From: Archegozetes longisetosus
Lineage: Eukaryota; Arthropoda; Arachnida; Sarcoptiformes; Trhypochthoniidae
DNA: 64,000 nt
Direction: 5' to 3'
Assembly (NCBI GenBank): GCA_018873245.2
Contig: JAEMBT020000005.1
Span: 5,380,001-5,444,000 of the forward strand
Shown here: piece after piece, positions 20,627-32,405 of the stretch
How the letters are laid out: each line of letters opens with the position of its first letter
How positions within the stretch are numbered: the first letter of the stretch is position 1
The notes under the pieces: model-generated
The model's input: only the letters and a program-made list of their open reading frames with translations
Databases searched by the model: none
Told to the model about the DNA's origin: nothing
Made by a program: the position numbers and the translations under genes

Positions 20627-23600
20627 TCAAAGCGGACTTAATATTTTAATTAAGAGCTTCTGGTAATCACCACTCGTGTCGTTTAACACATCATCAGTAA
20701 GCTTACGCCCGTACTTCCTCTTATATATGTCTTTGATGTCTTCGAGATCGATCTACAAATCAATTTTATTATTTGCATATATTGAAAATAGAAGATTGGC
20801 ATTAATTTAGAATAAATCAAACAACTCTGCAGTGATTCAAACCTCAGAGCGAGAAACCAATATTCTCATCAAGGTTTCATCATCAGTTCCGACACCATGA
20901 ACGCATTCGTAAAGATGTATAGCATAATAAGTGGAGACATTGTTCGCACTTGTAACTAAAACAAAGTTTACTTAGTCTCAAAGTTTGATTTTTCTCAAAA
21001 AGACAAACCGATCGCATTGAAAATGTCCAGTAGTTGACCGCTAAATTCTTTAGCAATAGCTGTTTCGATTGGATGTCCAGTTAGTCTGTTATAATTTTTG
21101 AAGATATCTTGCAGTTGATCGAAACTATAGTTGCAAAGTATACGTAAAAACTCGTCCTCTTCAATGCCCATTATTTTGACGCCAGCCTTAAATGGAATTA
21201 AGGTTAATACAAATTCGAAGCAAGGTATCAACTTTTCTTACTTCATGCAAAGCTTTTGCCTCTTTTTCACTTATTTGTTGGTCGACTTGATTTGATTCTT
21301 CGCGATTGGCATTTATTAACGATCTCAACACTCTTTGAAAGTCACCAGAGAACTCGTTGCAGATGAAATTTTCTAAATTTTCATTGTATTCTATGATCGT
21401 AGAATTGAATTTTAGACTTTGTTTCATAGTTCAAAAGGTATCAAAAGATACTCTGAAAATACAATACTTTCTGAAAACTTTTCTTTAATTGCTTTCAAGT
21501 CCCAATTGTTATGAGTTGTTAGTATATCGATAATACAGCCCACATTCAATCCTTTCTGTTAACAAATTAGAGTTAATTCAAGTCAATTGTTACGTTAGTC
21601 TAAAAATGATTTAATTTGTCCATTGGAAGTCACTTAAAAGAAGCTTCAAATATTTCATAGATCCTGATTGAATGAACAATTGCATATATTTGCAAGTTTT
21701 CGGCTATAAATTTGATTTTTGAGAAAATAACTGATAAAACTTAGTTCGAGTAATGCATTTGAAAACTCTTAATTTTTCAAACTTATTCAGTGTTGAAGCT
21801 TGCATTTTTGAGGATTTTTATGCATTAAAAAAGTTCGTGAGTTTTGGTTAGAATTAGATTAATTGTATTACATATGAATGTTTTTTAAAAGAGCCTTAGG
21901 CTTAAGACTAAAATACTAAAAGGTATACATTAAGACGTAAACTCGTGGCAGTATAAATTTGCCTATTATATTGTATAAATGAACCTACTCTTTGAACAAA
22001 TGCGTTAACTCATAGGCCATTTAGTATGGATTAAAAATCTTTCTATACCGAATTCAATATAGAAAGTATTTTTAATCCACAGTAAAAGGTCTATTGAGTT
22101 AACGCATTTCTTCAAAAAAGGAAGTTAAAATGAAAGCTTCAATAGGTCAATTTATATCGCCACGAGTTTACATGTTGTATGAACGAAACTTTTGAAGTGT
22201 TCACCTCAGACTTTGTATAAAGTATTAGAAACTGAGTGTGTGCTGGTTTCAAACAAATGAAAAATCAATTTTAGTCCCTTTAGTTATAGAAGTTATTTTT
22301 TGTATGACTAACCTATAAAAACTTGTTTCTCTTTTAAATATCTCTTAATGAAAGTGATTTATTTATTAAAAGTAAAAAATACTAGGTCTAGTTCAAAGTG
22401 AGTAAAAGTATAGTCATCCAATAATACTTATCCTTTTAAAATAAAACTCTAAGAGTTTATTTTAATAAACAAATTTAAACTAACGAATAACTGCGTTCTA
22501 TTTTTGTACGTTAAACGAATTTTCAATCCGCAGCTTTAAGCTTTATTCGCTAAAGCAGTTCTTCAAAAGTTTCATATAGGTATATAAGTTTTCATTTCAT
22601 TTAATTATTCAACTCTTAATAAATGGCAAAATAATATAGAGATAAGTAGTTTCAAAGTCGTATGGCAAAAAGTGTTTAGATTTGAACTGCATACGAATAA
22701 TAATAACATATGAGTAATAACGTATGAATAATTACATACGAATGATTTGCATACTTTACAAATGATTATTTGTGCTAACCCTTATTCATATCAATCCTGT
22801 ACTGAAGTAAAGCTAAAAGTTTCATATCAAATAAGATTAGCTCTAAACTTTTAGTAATTGGAATTGCTTTAAATTTAATAGCAGGCTTGAATGCTTTTCA
22901 CATGCATAATCTTAAACCTAAGGCTCAGATTAAAAAAAACGTTCATATTTACCACGCACTAAACTTGCACAAAGGTCAGTATTAGCTCACAATAAATTGT
23001 TAGTATTAAAAACTAAATCATTAATTGTGATTGTAGTCCGAGTGGCAGCCAACTCACTGATTAATGTATCCAGAATGAGATTTTGTTCGATTTCAAATAA
23101 ATTTTGATTTGACATCCATCAATGATTGCGTTGTGATATAGTAAGTATTCATACGAAATTTTAATGATTTTTCTCGTAAGTTGAAGCAGACATAATTTTA
23201 TGATGATCGATTAGCATGAATTTTAGTTCATATAAATATTCATAAAACTTGTACTCTGTATTTGTGCAATACTTGTACAGTAATACCTTGATATAATGAA
23301 CCTGTTTGTAGCGAATCTCGACATAGTGAACGCATTAATCCGACTGGACATATACAATTCGACTAATTTTGATCTGTTTATAGTTAAACCTCGTTATAGT
23401 GTATTTGAATTATCAGTGGCCAGCTATTGAGTATGTCAAGGTTTATTGTGGTAACTTTGAGCTAAGTTACAACTTCATAGTTTATACTACACTTGAAGGT
23501 AACTAATTTTAAATTATTTTCGATACGATATTTCGAATAACTGACTAATCATTTTGCGTGCATAAACTGATCAATCATGAAAATGATTATTAATGTTTGC

Positions 23601-24200
23601 TGCCATTTCTTGATTTGAATTAGTCAAAAATGATCATTAATTTACATAAATGTGATCTCATTTGATGAATTGCAATAATAAAATGAAAATTAGACAAACC
23701 TTTACAGCATTGTAAAGACAATCAGCTAGATATTCGTATTGAGGTGTCAACAGAGCCAGACATGTGTCCTCAAAACTTCCTCCTAGATCTTTCCTAAGAT
23801 CATCAACCAGGTCTCGTCCGTACATTGTCTTATACCTCGATTTAATCTCTTGTCTCTGAGAGTTTGTGTGTGAAGTCAACTAAACAACAATTTCATAGAT
23901 AATACAAACTTTGAACTAAAGAAATTGAGTTGAATTACCACATCAATTATCGTTCTCTCATCAGTACCTACATTCGAACGAATATTCACTTTAGCTTTTG
24001 CCTCAACTAACATTTAAATTAAAGTCTCACCGATTCCTTTGATAGCTTTTTGCAGTTTAGCTGCAATTCTTTCGGGGTTGAAACTTCCCGATGGACGAAT
24101 CGTTGGCTTTAAATTACAGATAATTAATCATAAAATTCTCTTTAATTGCTTCAATCAATACTAGATTCTTAGAATATTATATTCTTACCGTACAATCCAT
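20627..24200 (-). CDS. Annexin, nine exons
   Basis: Calcium-dependent phospholipid-binding protein of the cytosolic membrane face. Exons (minus strand): 24200-24189, 24106-24031, 23967-23939, 23879-23700, 21555-21468, 21390-21242, 21186-21009, 20955-20843, 20752-20627. All splice sites are GT-AG, phases agree, and the sum is 951 nt (316 residues), normal for an annexin. A short N-terminus (MDCTPTIRPSGSF) is followed by four annexin repeats. Repeat 1 has GIGTDE, repeat 4 has GVGTDD and DTSGDY. Repeat 2 has GLNVGC instead of G-GTDE and repeat 3 has MGIEEDE, so classical type II calcium sites remain only in repeats 1 and 4. Intron 4, the one after the fourth exon, is 2.1 kb and holds a palindromic MITE and a pogo-like end. 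The model is my own splice reading. Confidence 0.92.
21937..22171. repeat. Long near-perfect palindrome (MITE-like) in the annexin intron
   Basis: About 235 bp folding back on itself: the ends GTAAACTCGTGG and CCACGAGTTTAC match exactly, AAATGCGTTAACTCA pairs with TGAGTTAACGCATTT, and the core GATTAAAAAT-CTTTCTATA pairs across a 10-base loop near 22050. It lies in the 2.1-kb annexin intron, so the pre-mRNA would contain a strong hairpin. Confidence 0.85.
23278..23455. repeat. Possible pogo/Tigger-type MITE
   Basis: CAGTAATACCTTGATATAATGAACC at the left resembles the CAGT...ACCTCGATATAACGAAC ends of pogo/Tigger elements, and similar phrases recur inside (CTCGACATAGTGAAC, AACCTCGTTATAGTG). The right end is unclear. 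It also sits in the long annexin intron. Confidence 0.45.
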
Positions 24201-26286
24201 AATTTTTTATATAGAAGACTAATTGATCACAACATATCCCACGTGCGTCCCAAAGTTTATGAAGACATTGCGTGAAATATTGAATAATGTTCGATTCACT
24301 GCAGAATCCAAATAAGATATCATTCGATTCTGTGGGATATGAGCCAATCAGAAAGCAAGCTCTTAGTGAATTTTTTACCATTATAGTGATTGCTATGACA
24401 ACAAAAAACTTGTATCAAATTGCTTTTATGCCAGAATTTAATTTTAAGCAAAAGCAGCTTGCTTTAATTTTTAGCATAACCACACTCAGTGTTGTTAAAT
24501 TCTTCAATAACATTCCTCATTTACTAGTCATTCATATTTTCGATTTAGTAGACCCACACATAAGATCATGACGACTGATATCTAATGCTGGATATCTTAA
24601 ATCATTAAACTTAACCAAGCCTTTTTTGGTTTAGCTCAGAAATCAGGTCAAATTCATGCTGTTATAGAATAAATTTATTAATAATCGATACGATCTAATA
24701 TTCTATTTATATAAAAAAGAATATCGGATTCAATGAGATAACAATCAAATCATATGAATTCTTACTGAATGGAACATAACTTTTTGATTTGCAGACATGC
24801 GTTCATGTATTACATCAGCTCTTTTGCTATAGATCTATAATAATGTGATGTCAAGAAATATTTGTTTTGAGAAACTTTATTCTATCATAAGTTGTAGCTA
24901 AGTAATCAGACTTGTATTCCATTCTATAAATATATCTTCTTCAATGAATGTGTTTTTTTATAGTGAGTATTGATTTTACAATTAGTATCAATATCTTATT
25001 CGTAGTAAGAGTTTTCTTGAAAACTATCTAAAATTTCGACAAATGTGATGAAAGATATTTGCAAAATTCACTATACAACTTTCTGTGCAACTACAGTTTG
25101 ATTGTTATTACCATAGTTTGTTATAGCATGCTAGTAGCTCGTTAAAACTACTATAGCCTTAACCCCACCACAGATTTCTTAATGATCGACATTTTATGCG
25201 TTAATTTGAGGTAATTTCGATTTTTCTTTCAAACTTGATCATTAAGTAAAAAACAAACAGTAAAATTCTTAGAATAGGATATTCATGTGAAAATTCAGTC
25301 TTATTTCAACCAAAAAAGAAAGTTTAGACCATCCAGACATTTTTAAATCTTAACAGTAATTATTATATCTTATAACTAAGCTGGCACAATTTCCGATACT
25401 TAATCGATTTCTTGTTTTTCCTTGAAATTCTGGCTTTCATTTGGGTCAAGCTTTGGAGTTATTAATCAAATTAATATTAAATACTTTGAAAAACCTTTCT
25501 TATGAAAGGAACTTGAATGTTTTATCTGACATTTTATTACTCCTTCGATTTAACATAAGTTAATGTATATCAAATCTTAATTTTGAATAATTCTTTAGTA
25601 AATATATTAGCAATGCATAAGTGACTGATTTTGTGGTAAAAGCATAGAATTTGTAACACAACATATTTATAGCATGTTATCGAACATTTGATTATAATAA
25701 TCACTGGCAATTCAGCATAGCATTGATTTTTTTCTATAATACTCGCACACTTTCTCTACCAATAAAAATTGATCGCAAATTAATATTATGCTGAAACTTC
25801 AAAATATTATTCAATCTAGCAAAATCGATTTATTTTTTCTTATATAATATGATTACTTTTTGAAAATCTGATTTTATTAGAATTTAGTTGAATTCTGATT
25901 GCTTGGATCTCAATGAATCTCAAACTGAAGCCCTAAAGATAATTCAATTTTCAAGTTCAATTACTGTATGCGATCTTAAATAGCTTGAAGTTCTCACGGT
26001 CTATACTACTCTTGTTTAGCCAGCATTGAAGCGTACGCAAATTAGATAAAATGCACTTGTGTATAGATGTTTAGTTTTGATTTATTTTCGTCTTAGTTAT
26101 AAAAGAAACACAAAATCTCAAATATTTGATATAACATAAAGACTTCGTTTAAACTGTTATTTATTGTGAATTAGGTTCTTGTGTACAACTGGTTATATAA
26201 AATACACTAAATTCATATTTGTTGATAATTTATACAACTATACGAAAGAACTTTCAATCATTTAAGGCATTCGTTTGGACATTGTT
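24201..26286. other. Intergenic AT-rich region
   Basis: Between the annexin start and the acidic-protein stop, both on the minus strand. Short open frames (for example 24287-24571 plus, 24169-24381 minus) lack domain signal or sensible composition. The region beside 24200 holds the annexin promoter. Nothing else recognised. Confidence 0.45.
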
Positions 26287-27111
26287 TCAGTTCGAGTTAA
26301 CATAAATTTGGTTCTCATCTCCATTTTCATTTTCATTTTGTTGGACCGGATTTTCAACTGCATCAGTGCTTTGATTGTCAGTCGATGATTCTGGTTTGTC
26401 ATCACTTGCGGCTTCGACAGCATCCTCTACTTTATCTTCAGAGACAATAACAGGCTCTAAATCTTTGTCTGAATCACTAGATTCTTCAGTTTTGTCTAAT
26501 TCGTTTTGGTCCCTATCCTCCGCTGCTGTCTCTTCAATAGTATCTAAACTTTCGACTGTCTTCTCGGCTGACTCCTCAGGGGTTTCTTCACCCTCTTCTT
26601 GGTTTGCATCATTTTTCTCATTGTTTTCTATTGTTTGCTCAGTAACTTCAGTTTTCTCTTCTGACGTCTCGTTAGCATCAGGTTCAGTTTGTTCTTCCTT
26701 TTGGTCATCTCCATAATCTTTTTCATTTGTTTGACCTAATTGTTCGTCCAATAAATCCCTTGTATTGACTTCATCGTCATTATCATAATCGAGCATATTA
26801 TCTTCAGGAAAATCAATTTGATCTATAGATTTGAAAAGTTAATAAAAAAAACTTTAGACTAAAGAATGGTGGCTTTAATAGTTTTGATTTATGAAACAAG
26901 TTTTTCAAGTTGTATTTGTAGTAACTAAATAAGAGTTACCGATGAATGATTTGCCATTAATACGATTGTTGTTTATCACAGAATCGTTGTCCGTCTGGTT
27001 CCGATTATAACTAAATTCATTGTTACCTTCTCTTTCTTTAGTTTGATTTGTCTTGTTTTGCATAACAGTCCCATTTTGTACTGGTGCACTTTTAGAGTCA
27101 GTGCATCCCAT
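26287..27111 (-). CDS. Acidic disordered protein with MGC acylation motif, two exons
   Basis: Exon 1 is 27111-26940, exon 2 is 26822-26287; the 117-bp intron has GT-AG borders and the phase fits (235 residues). The protein begins MGCTDSKS, a typical N-myristoylation site (Gly2) with an adjacent palmitoylatable Cys3, so membrane tethering is likely. Residues 10-57 are Asn/Thr/Lys rich. From residue 58 on it is extremely acidic (runs of Glu, Asp, Thr and Ser; EEKTEVTEQ-like repeats) and predicted unstructured. The composition recalls BASP1/GAP-43-like membrane-cortex proteins, but I cannot claim homology. The serine-rich plus-strand ORF opposite (26375-26716) is only its antisense shadow. Confidence 0.75.
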
Positions 27112-28585
27112 ATTTTCATATATTTAATAAGTTGCAACACAATTCAGTTGAAGTCAACAAAAGTTAAACTATTTTGTTCGATCAAATATCTAGAACTAAC
27201 TATTGTTCTTAGCTTATTAGTATTTATTTATATACGTCTGGTAGCCCTTAGAAACGAAAACTGACACAAATCGTTCTGATGAAGAAATCGACTAATATTA
27301 CCACTATATGAGTGGTGTGAAGGCACAAACTTGTCCTAATGTTTTTGACTCGTTTGCGTAGCCTAAACTTTTCATTTATGAACTCAATTCCTTTTGATGT
27401 ACACGAAAACATTCGAGTAATATTCTATGAATGGATACCAAATACTATTTAATGATTTTATGAAATCCAATTCTTTACTTCACTTGTATGATATCGTATA
27501 GAGCTCTCTAATTACCATTGATGTTGTAATACACAGTACATTGAATGACGTTTGCTTCAACTTATTTTGAACACTATTTTATTTTTACATGTAATTCATT
27601 TGAATAACTTATAATGCTATATAATACAATTGAATTGTAAATCTTAAAACACTCTACAATAGTACTACAATTGTTACGTGAGTTGTTTTAGTAGCTGAGT
27701 TCATTTAGTTAACGAAAAGGCGTCAAAATGATTTATCAAACTCATTTTTGTGACCATCCAGAGGAAAGTTTCAATTTAATGTTAAGTCTCACTTAAGTTA
27801 TCTTTCAATAAACAACTTAATAACAATTGTAATCTAAAATGCAATTAAAATATGCTTAAACCAATTCAAATATTGATTTATCAAACAAATTGTTAAATAT
27901 TTAAAATATAACTCTTATATCGACAATCATTTTCAACTAACCTGTAGTTCTATTAAAAGACATTAATTTGATTAGATACTTATAGAGCGTAAATACTATA
28001 ATATATTTCAGTATTTCTAAACAGAAGTTGTATTTGAAATTATGCAAGTCGATAAACTAAAGGAAATCAATTTGTGATTCAAAGTAAGGGTTGGCACTCA
28101 TTAAAACTTGAATGTTTTCTTATGCAAAATATTGCATAATCAATATAATCGATTGATACCCTCTCGCTTACAAACATGTTCTAAAATAGTAGTCCCATTA
28201 AATAGACTTGTAGTTAAAATATAATATAGTTTTCGAGTTGGATAATGAGCTGTGAATTATTGTAAAGATGAGCGCTTTGATAAAATCACAAACCATTTCA
28301 GTCATAAAAATTCAAGTCAAGTCATCAAAACTAATTTGAATATTTTCAAAAAATAATTAGAATATTGAAATATTTCTGAAATGCAATCTGAATATTGGCA
28401 TAAAGTTATCTTAAAATACAATCGATGAGTCTTTTGGATGAAATACGAATAAATTAATGAATTAATAAAAGTTAACTAAATCTAAAAACTTTGGCAACAA
28501 ATATTTGTCAGTTATATTTTACAGGCGATTACATTGGAGACAACACTTTATCAGTAGTTGATCACTGCATTCAATGCTTTGGAGA
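27112..28585. other. Intergenic region, no gene seen
   Basis: AT-rich. It holds the upstream flank of the acidic-protein gene and the 3' flank of the receptor gene. No supported coding exon or repeat. Confidence 0.45.
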
Positions 28586-31500
28586 TTAAACATTGGTTTG
28601 AAGAGCCGAGCCTGAATTGAGTGGTACGTTAGACTCTGTATTCTTCGCTTCGTGTTTTTGTTTCTGCTTAATACGAAACAAAACCCAAACTATGACTACG
28701 TTCCCCAATAACAGAGTGATCATGAGTATGACTGGAATCAGAATATCTGGTAAATCAAAATCAAAAATAATATATTAATCTAGTTAATCACGTTTGGAAT
28801 CCATGCAAATGTTGGCCTTTTGTGAAAATTATTGCAAATCAAACTCATTTGAAGGTTGAGTCTAGGTAAGAACTTCAAGTAATTTTTGGCAAACTCTGCC
28901 ACAAAAGGCCAAATTCTTACCTGAAATATAACTATCAGATTTATCATCGCTTTGGGTTTTTACCAAAGGATTGTTAGTGTCGTTCAGAAGAACTAAAGAC
29001 GAACTCATCAGTGATTCTTTTGCTATAAAAGAAAAATTTGATTTTTACTAAATTCATCAAATAGTTTAATGAAGACGAGCGGAGTGTATATTAATTGATC
29101 ATACGTTTTAACAATATTTTGGTTAAGTTTAATCAACGTTAGAACAAGTGTCAGCTCAATCAGGAGGAAGTAATCAACTGGTATTACTTTTCTTAAGAAC
29201 CTTGTATCTTACTTCATCACCAAATTGTACAGTCATTGACAAAAATTCGGCCAAGGTTTCTGAAAATTATATACCCTTTAATACTAATCAATTTGGATGA
29301 GAGCTTTCTGGATAAACAATAGGTTGCCAAAAGCTTTTACGCAGAGGCGTAACCCGCATCCTCTGAGTCTATCCATGAATGACGCAAACGATGCCAGAAC
29401 TACCAAATCAATATTTTTAAATTCTGATGAATAGAATCAAAACCACTTGAAAAATGATTAAATAAATCTGCTTTTATTTGGCCACAAAGCACTCATTTTC
29501 AGGATCATAGCACATCAAACTCAAAAACAACGGGATTTCAGTTTAGTTTTTAAAAAGATCCTTCTATTTGAATCAAACTGAACATTCTGAGTAGTTCTTG
29601 ATTATAATAAAAAAACTTCAATTGAGAATTCACATATGAAATAGGGTAAAGAAATAATAAAATTTTGAACATTTCTAGCATTAATGAGTTTAAAACAATA
29701 AGTGAATTTTCTTCTTTCATTTAGTAAAATCTTTGAACTTAAGAACTGTGCTATTTCTTTACTCCATAAATGACTTAGCAGTTGAAGTTTTCCAAGTACA
29801 AAGAGAGAATTCTGCTCCAAACGTTCAATTTAACCATCCGAATAGAATGTTTCGAAAGTTTTCGTTTGATAACGAGTTCAAGCAGTTTGAGTTGCTAATC
29901 GCAAAGTTACGTTAACTCAAATTTCGTAGTCTTCAAGTTTGATGCACTATAATCCTGAAAATGTGCATTTTTCGGCCAAACAAAAATAGACATATTGAAT
30001 CTTTTTCTAGTTTTGGTTTCGATTGCTAGAATTTCAAAATATTGGTCCGGTATTCCTGGCACGACTTGCATCGCTTATGAATAGGCTCAAAGAATGCGGA
30101 TTACACCTCTGTGATAAAGTTTTTGGCAATCTATAGTTTGCCCAAAATAATTTTCATTCAGATTCATTGATGTTATGAAACAACTTTCAAAAACCTCCAT
30201 CGAGGTTTTTCAATGACTGCAGTTTGCGAAGACTAACTTTTTTGAGATAAATCAAATGAAATGACATTGGATTCTATAAAAAGTATCAATCACTGAAGTA
30301 ATAAAAATAGTGATTCATATACCAATGCATTTGGGAACAGTAGAATTCCAATGATTTCCAAATTGACAATACAACACACGATCGGGTTCTTTGGTGTCTT
30401 CGAAAACATAATCTACGCAACAGCTATAATAAGCATAGCTTCCATTTAGTGCTAGGTGACCGTTTTTCGGAGCAGGAATTATTGGACAATTTTGCACTAA
30501 TCAATAAAAAATTAAATTAATATTCATATAGTACTAATTTTTTTTGACATTTCGAGTTTCCATATCATTATAATCTAATCATGTCTAATTTTATCTTCTT
30601 TTCATAGAAAGTTCGGTAAATAATAGCAGCCAAAAAATACTTGAATGTCATCAGATCAACATTAATAGATATTTAATAAACTCAATTATTTATTGTAACC
30701 GAAAATCGAAATGTCAAAACTTTGGGCATTTAATTATTACATGAGTATCGGAATAGTATTCCACGACTTGGCGAAAAATTTTCAGATCTAAAATCTATCG
30801 TTAAACGATTCGATTTAGTTCTGTACTGAACCAAATTGGTCTCAGCTTCTCCGCAAACGGTCAACATTTTAGTGTTTTCTTCTAATAAAACCAGCCTATC
30901 AGTACACGTAAATGTTTGTTTTTTGCGATGCGAAGATTTTCTTTGTGGCTCTTTTATGGACACGTCCAAGATGTCAATCTGAACGATCTGCCCTTCTCCA
31001 CCTTCTATTTTCCAAATACATTTCTCATAAGGAGGAACATATTGGGGATAACTGCGGGAATCAAATTTATCAGAGGTTAATTTCTTCAAATGTTTTACCA
31101 ATAACAGACTTTTATTTAAAAATAAGTTTAAAATTTTCGGTCAGAAATTCTACGCTCTGAAACTTATTATCTTTGATATATGGATTACCCAGGTGTTGAT
31201 ACATATCCATAAGTGTCCGTGAGGTTCAAGTTGCAGAAGGGGTAAAATTTGTCTTCTACAAGATAAAAAAGCAATTAATTAGTAACTGTATTGGAAAGAA
31301 ATGCAAAACTGAAAACCAAATAAGATTAAAACTAAGAGAAGTAATTTGGACGACAGATGTGTCAAGTTTAAAATATGGCAAAGGCAAATAATAGTTAATT
31401 TTAAATGAGCCAAGCAGTCGTTTGACCATCTGCTGCCGCTTTCATCGCATTGTACTCTAATTCGCCTTCATTCAAAACACTACTCAATAAACTTTTATTA

Positions 31501-32405
31501 GAGCCAAGTACAGCACTTCAACGGTATATCTTTTCAATGGGTCCTATTGTTAAACATCCGTACAGCACAGGCTTTTCAAGCAATTCTATATTTTGTATAT
31601 GCTGTTTGGCTCAGATTTCAATTATCAAATAAAAATATGTAAGCTTATAGGTTAGGCATCGGCATAGGATTAATAATAAACCACATTAACTAGATTACTA
31701 AATGTTTATACGAAAGCGAGTGGTTTCAAATTTAAATCACATTATAAAAACTATTAAAGTTTCAGGAAATACGAGTTGAAACGAGAGTTTCACTTGAAAG
31801 CAATGATTGAGAAGTTTTGACTGAAATAACTTACCAGCAACACAAGTGTATTTAATTATAACAGAACCATCTTCACCAATACAGTTCGGAATGTGATCTT
31901 TCATCAAATTGAACTGACAACTTGAAGCGCCAGAACATCTTCAAAATAATTAAACCAAATATTATAATATTAATAGATTTTCATACAACTAATGCTAATT
32001 TGAATCGTCAGTCAAAAGCATTGGGATGATCGATTAAAGTAGTTAATTAAAATTCTATAATTCATTATAATTAATGAATTGAACCGCAATTTCCGCTTGA
32101 CTGAAATCAAAGCGCAGGAAGTCTCGTAAAAAACGAGTTATTTTAAGCTTACCTTCGATTTATAGAGAGCCGCAAGTCGTCAGTACAGGGGGAAGGAATT
32201 CTTGGATAAGAATTCAAGATTTCATAGTCTTGATTGGTGAGCTCAACAGATTCAGTTTTTGCTGATAATGAAAATGGGCAACGGTACTTGACTGAGGCCG
32301 TGAAGAATGCTTCGTGGATAGCGATGCGTTGCTTCGGATCGCAATATAACCGAATATCATTCGCATTAGGTTTTGTTACACATGTCTCGTGAACGTGTTC
32401 TGAAA
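28586..32405 (-). CDS. SUEL-type lectin / CUB / sushi single-pass membrane receptor, 5' end missing
   Basis: Seven exons can be joined on the minus strand: 32405-32153, 31938-31835, 31255-31189, 31051-30741, 30496-30323, 29022-28921, 28746-28586. All have GT-AG borders and consistent phases, about 390 residues. Exons 1-2 code a SUEL/rhamnose-binding-lectin-like domain (RLYCDPKQRIAI, then RCSGASSCQFNL and IIKYTCV). Exon 3 leads into the CUB domain of exon 4 (TPGYPQYVPPYEKCIW across the junction). Exon 5 is one sushi/CCP module, exon 6 a Ser/Asn-rich stalk, and exon 7 a transmembrane helix (ILMITLLLGNVVIVWVLF) with a short basic tail ending at TAA 28588-28586. The signal-peptide exon, expected upstream of 32405 with a phase-1 donor, was not found. 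It is probably a cell-surface receptor; the ligand is unknown. Confidence 0.85.
29250..30200. mobile_element. Inverted-repeat transposon inside a receptor intron
   Basis: Arms of more than 200 bp in opposite orientation: 29310-29520 against about 29925-30145. Examples are CAGAGG-GTAA-CCGCAT near the outer part and CATTTTCAGGAT-ATAG--CATCAAACT at the inner end (29495-29520 and 29936-29960). The middle (29520-29925) has no long frame; the small ORFs there are not genes. The element lies between the sushi exon and the stalk exon. Outer ends are approximate. Confidence 0.75.

Noticed and set aside
24169..24571. Two opposing small ORFs next to annexin
   Set aside because: Low-complexity AT-rich translation, no splice context and no family; the minus one overlaps the annexin first exon and promoter.
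26375..26716. Serine-rich plus-strand ORF of 113 residues
   Set aside because: It is the exact antisense of the acidic protein; Glu/Asp codons read as Ser/Leu/Phe on the other strand.
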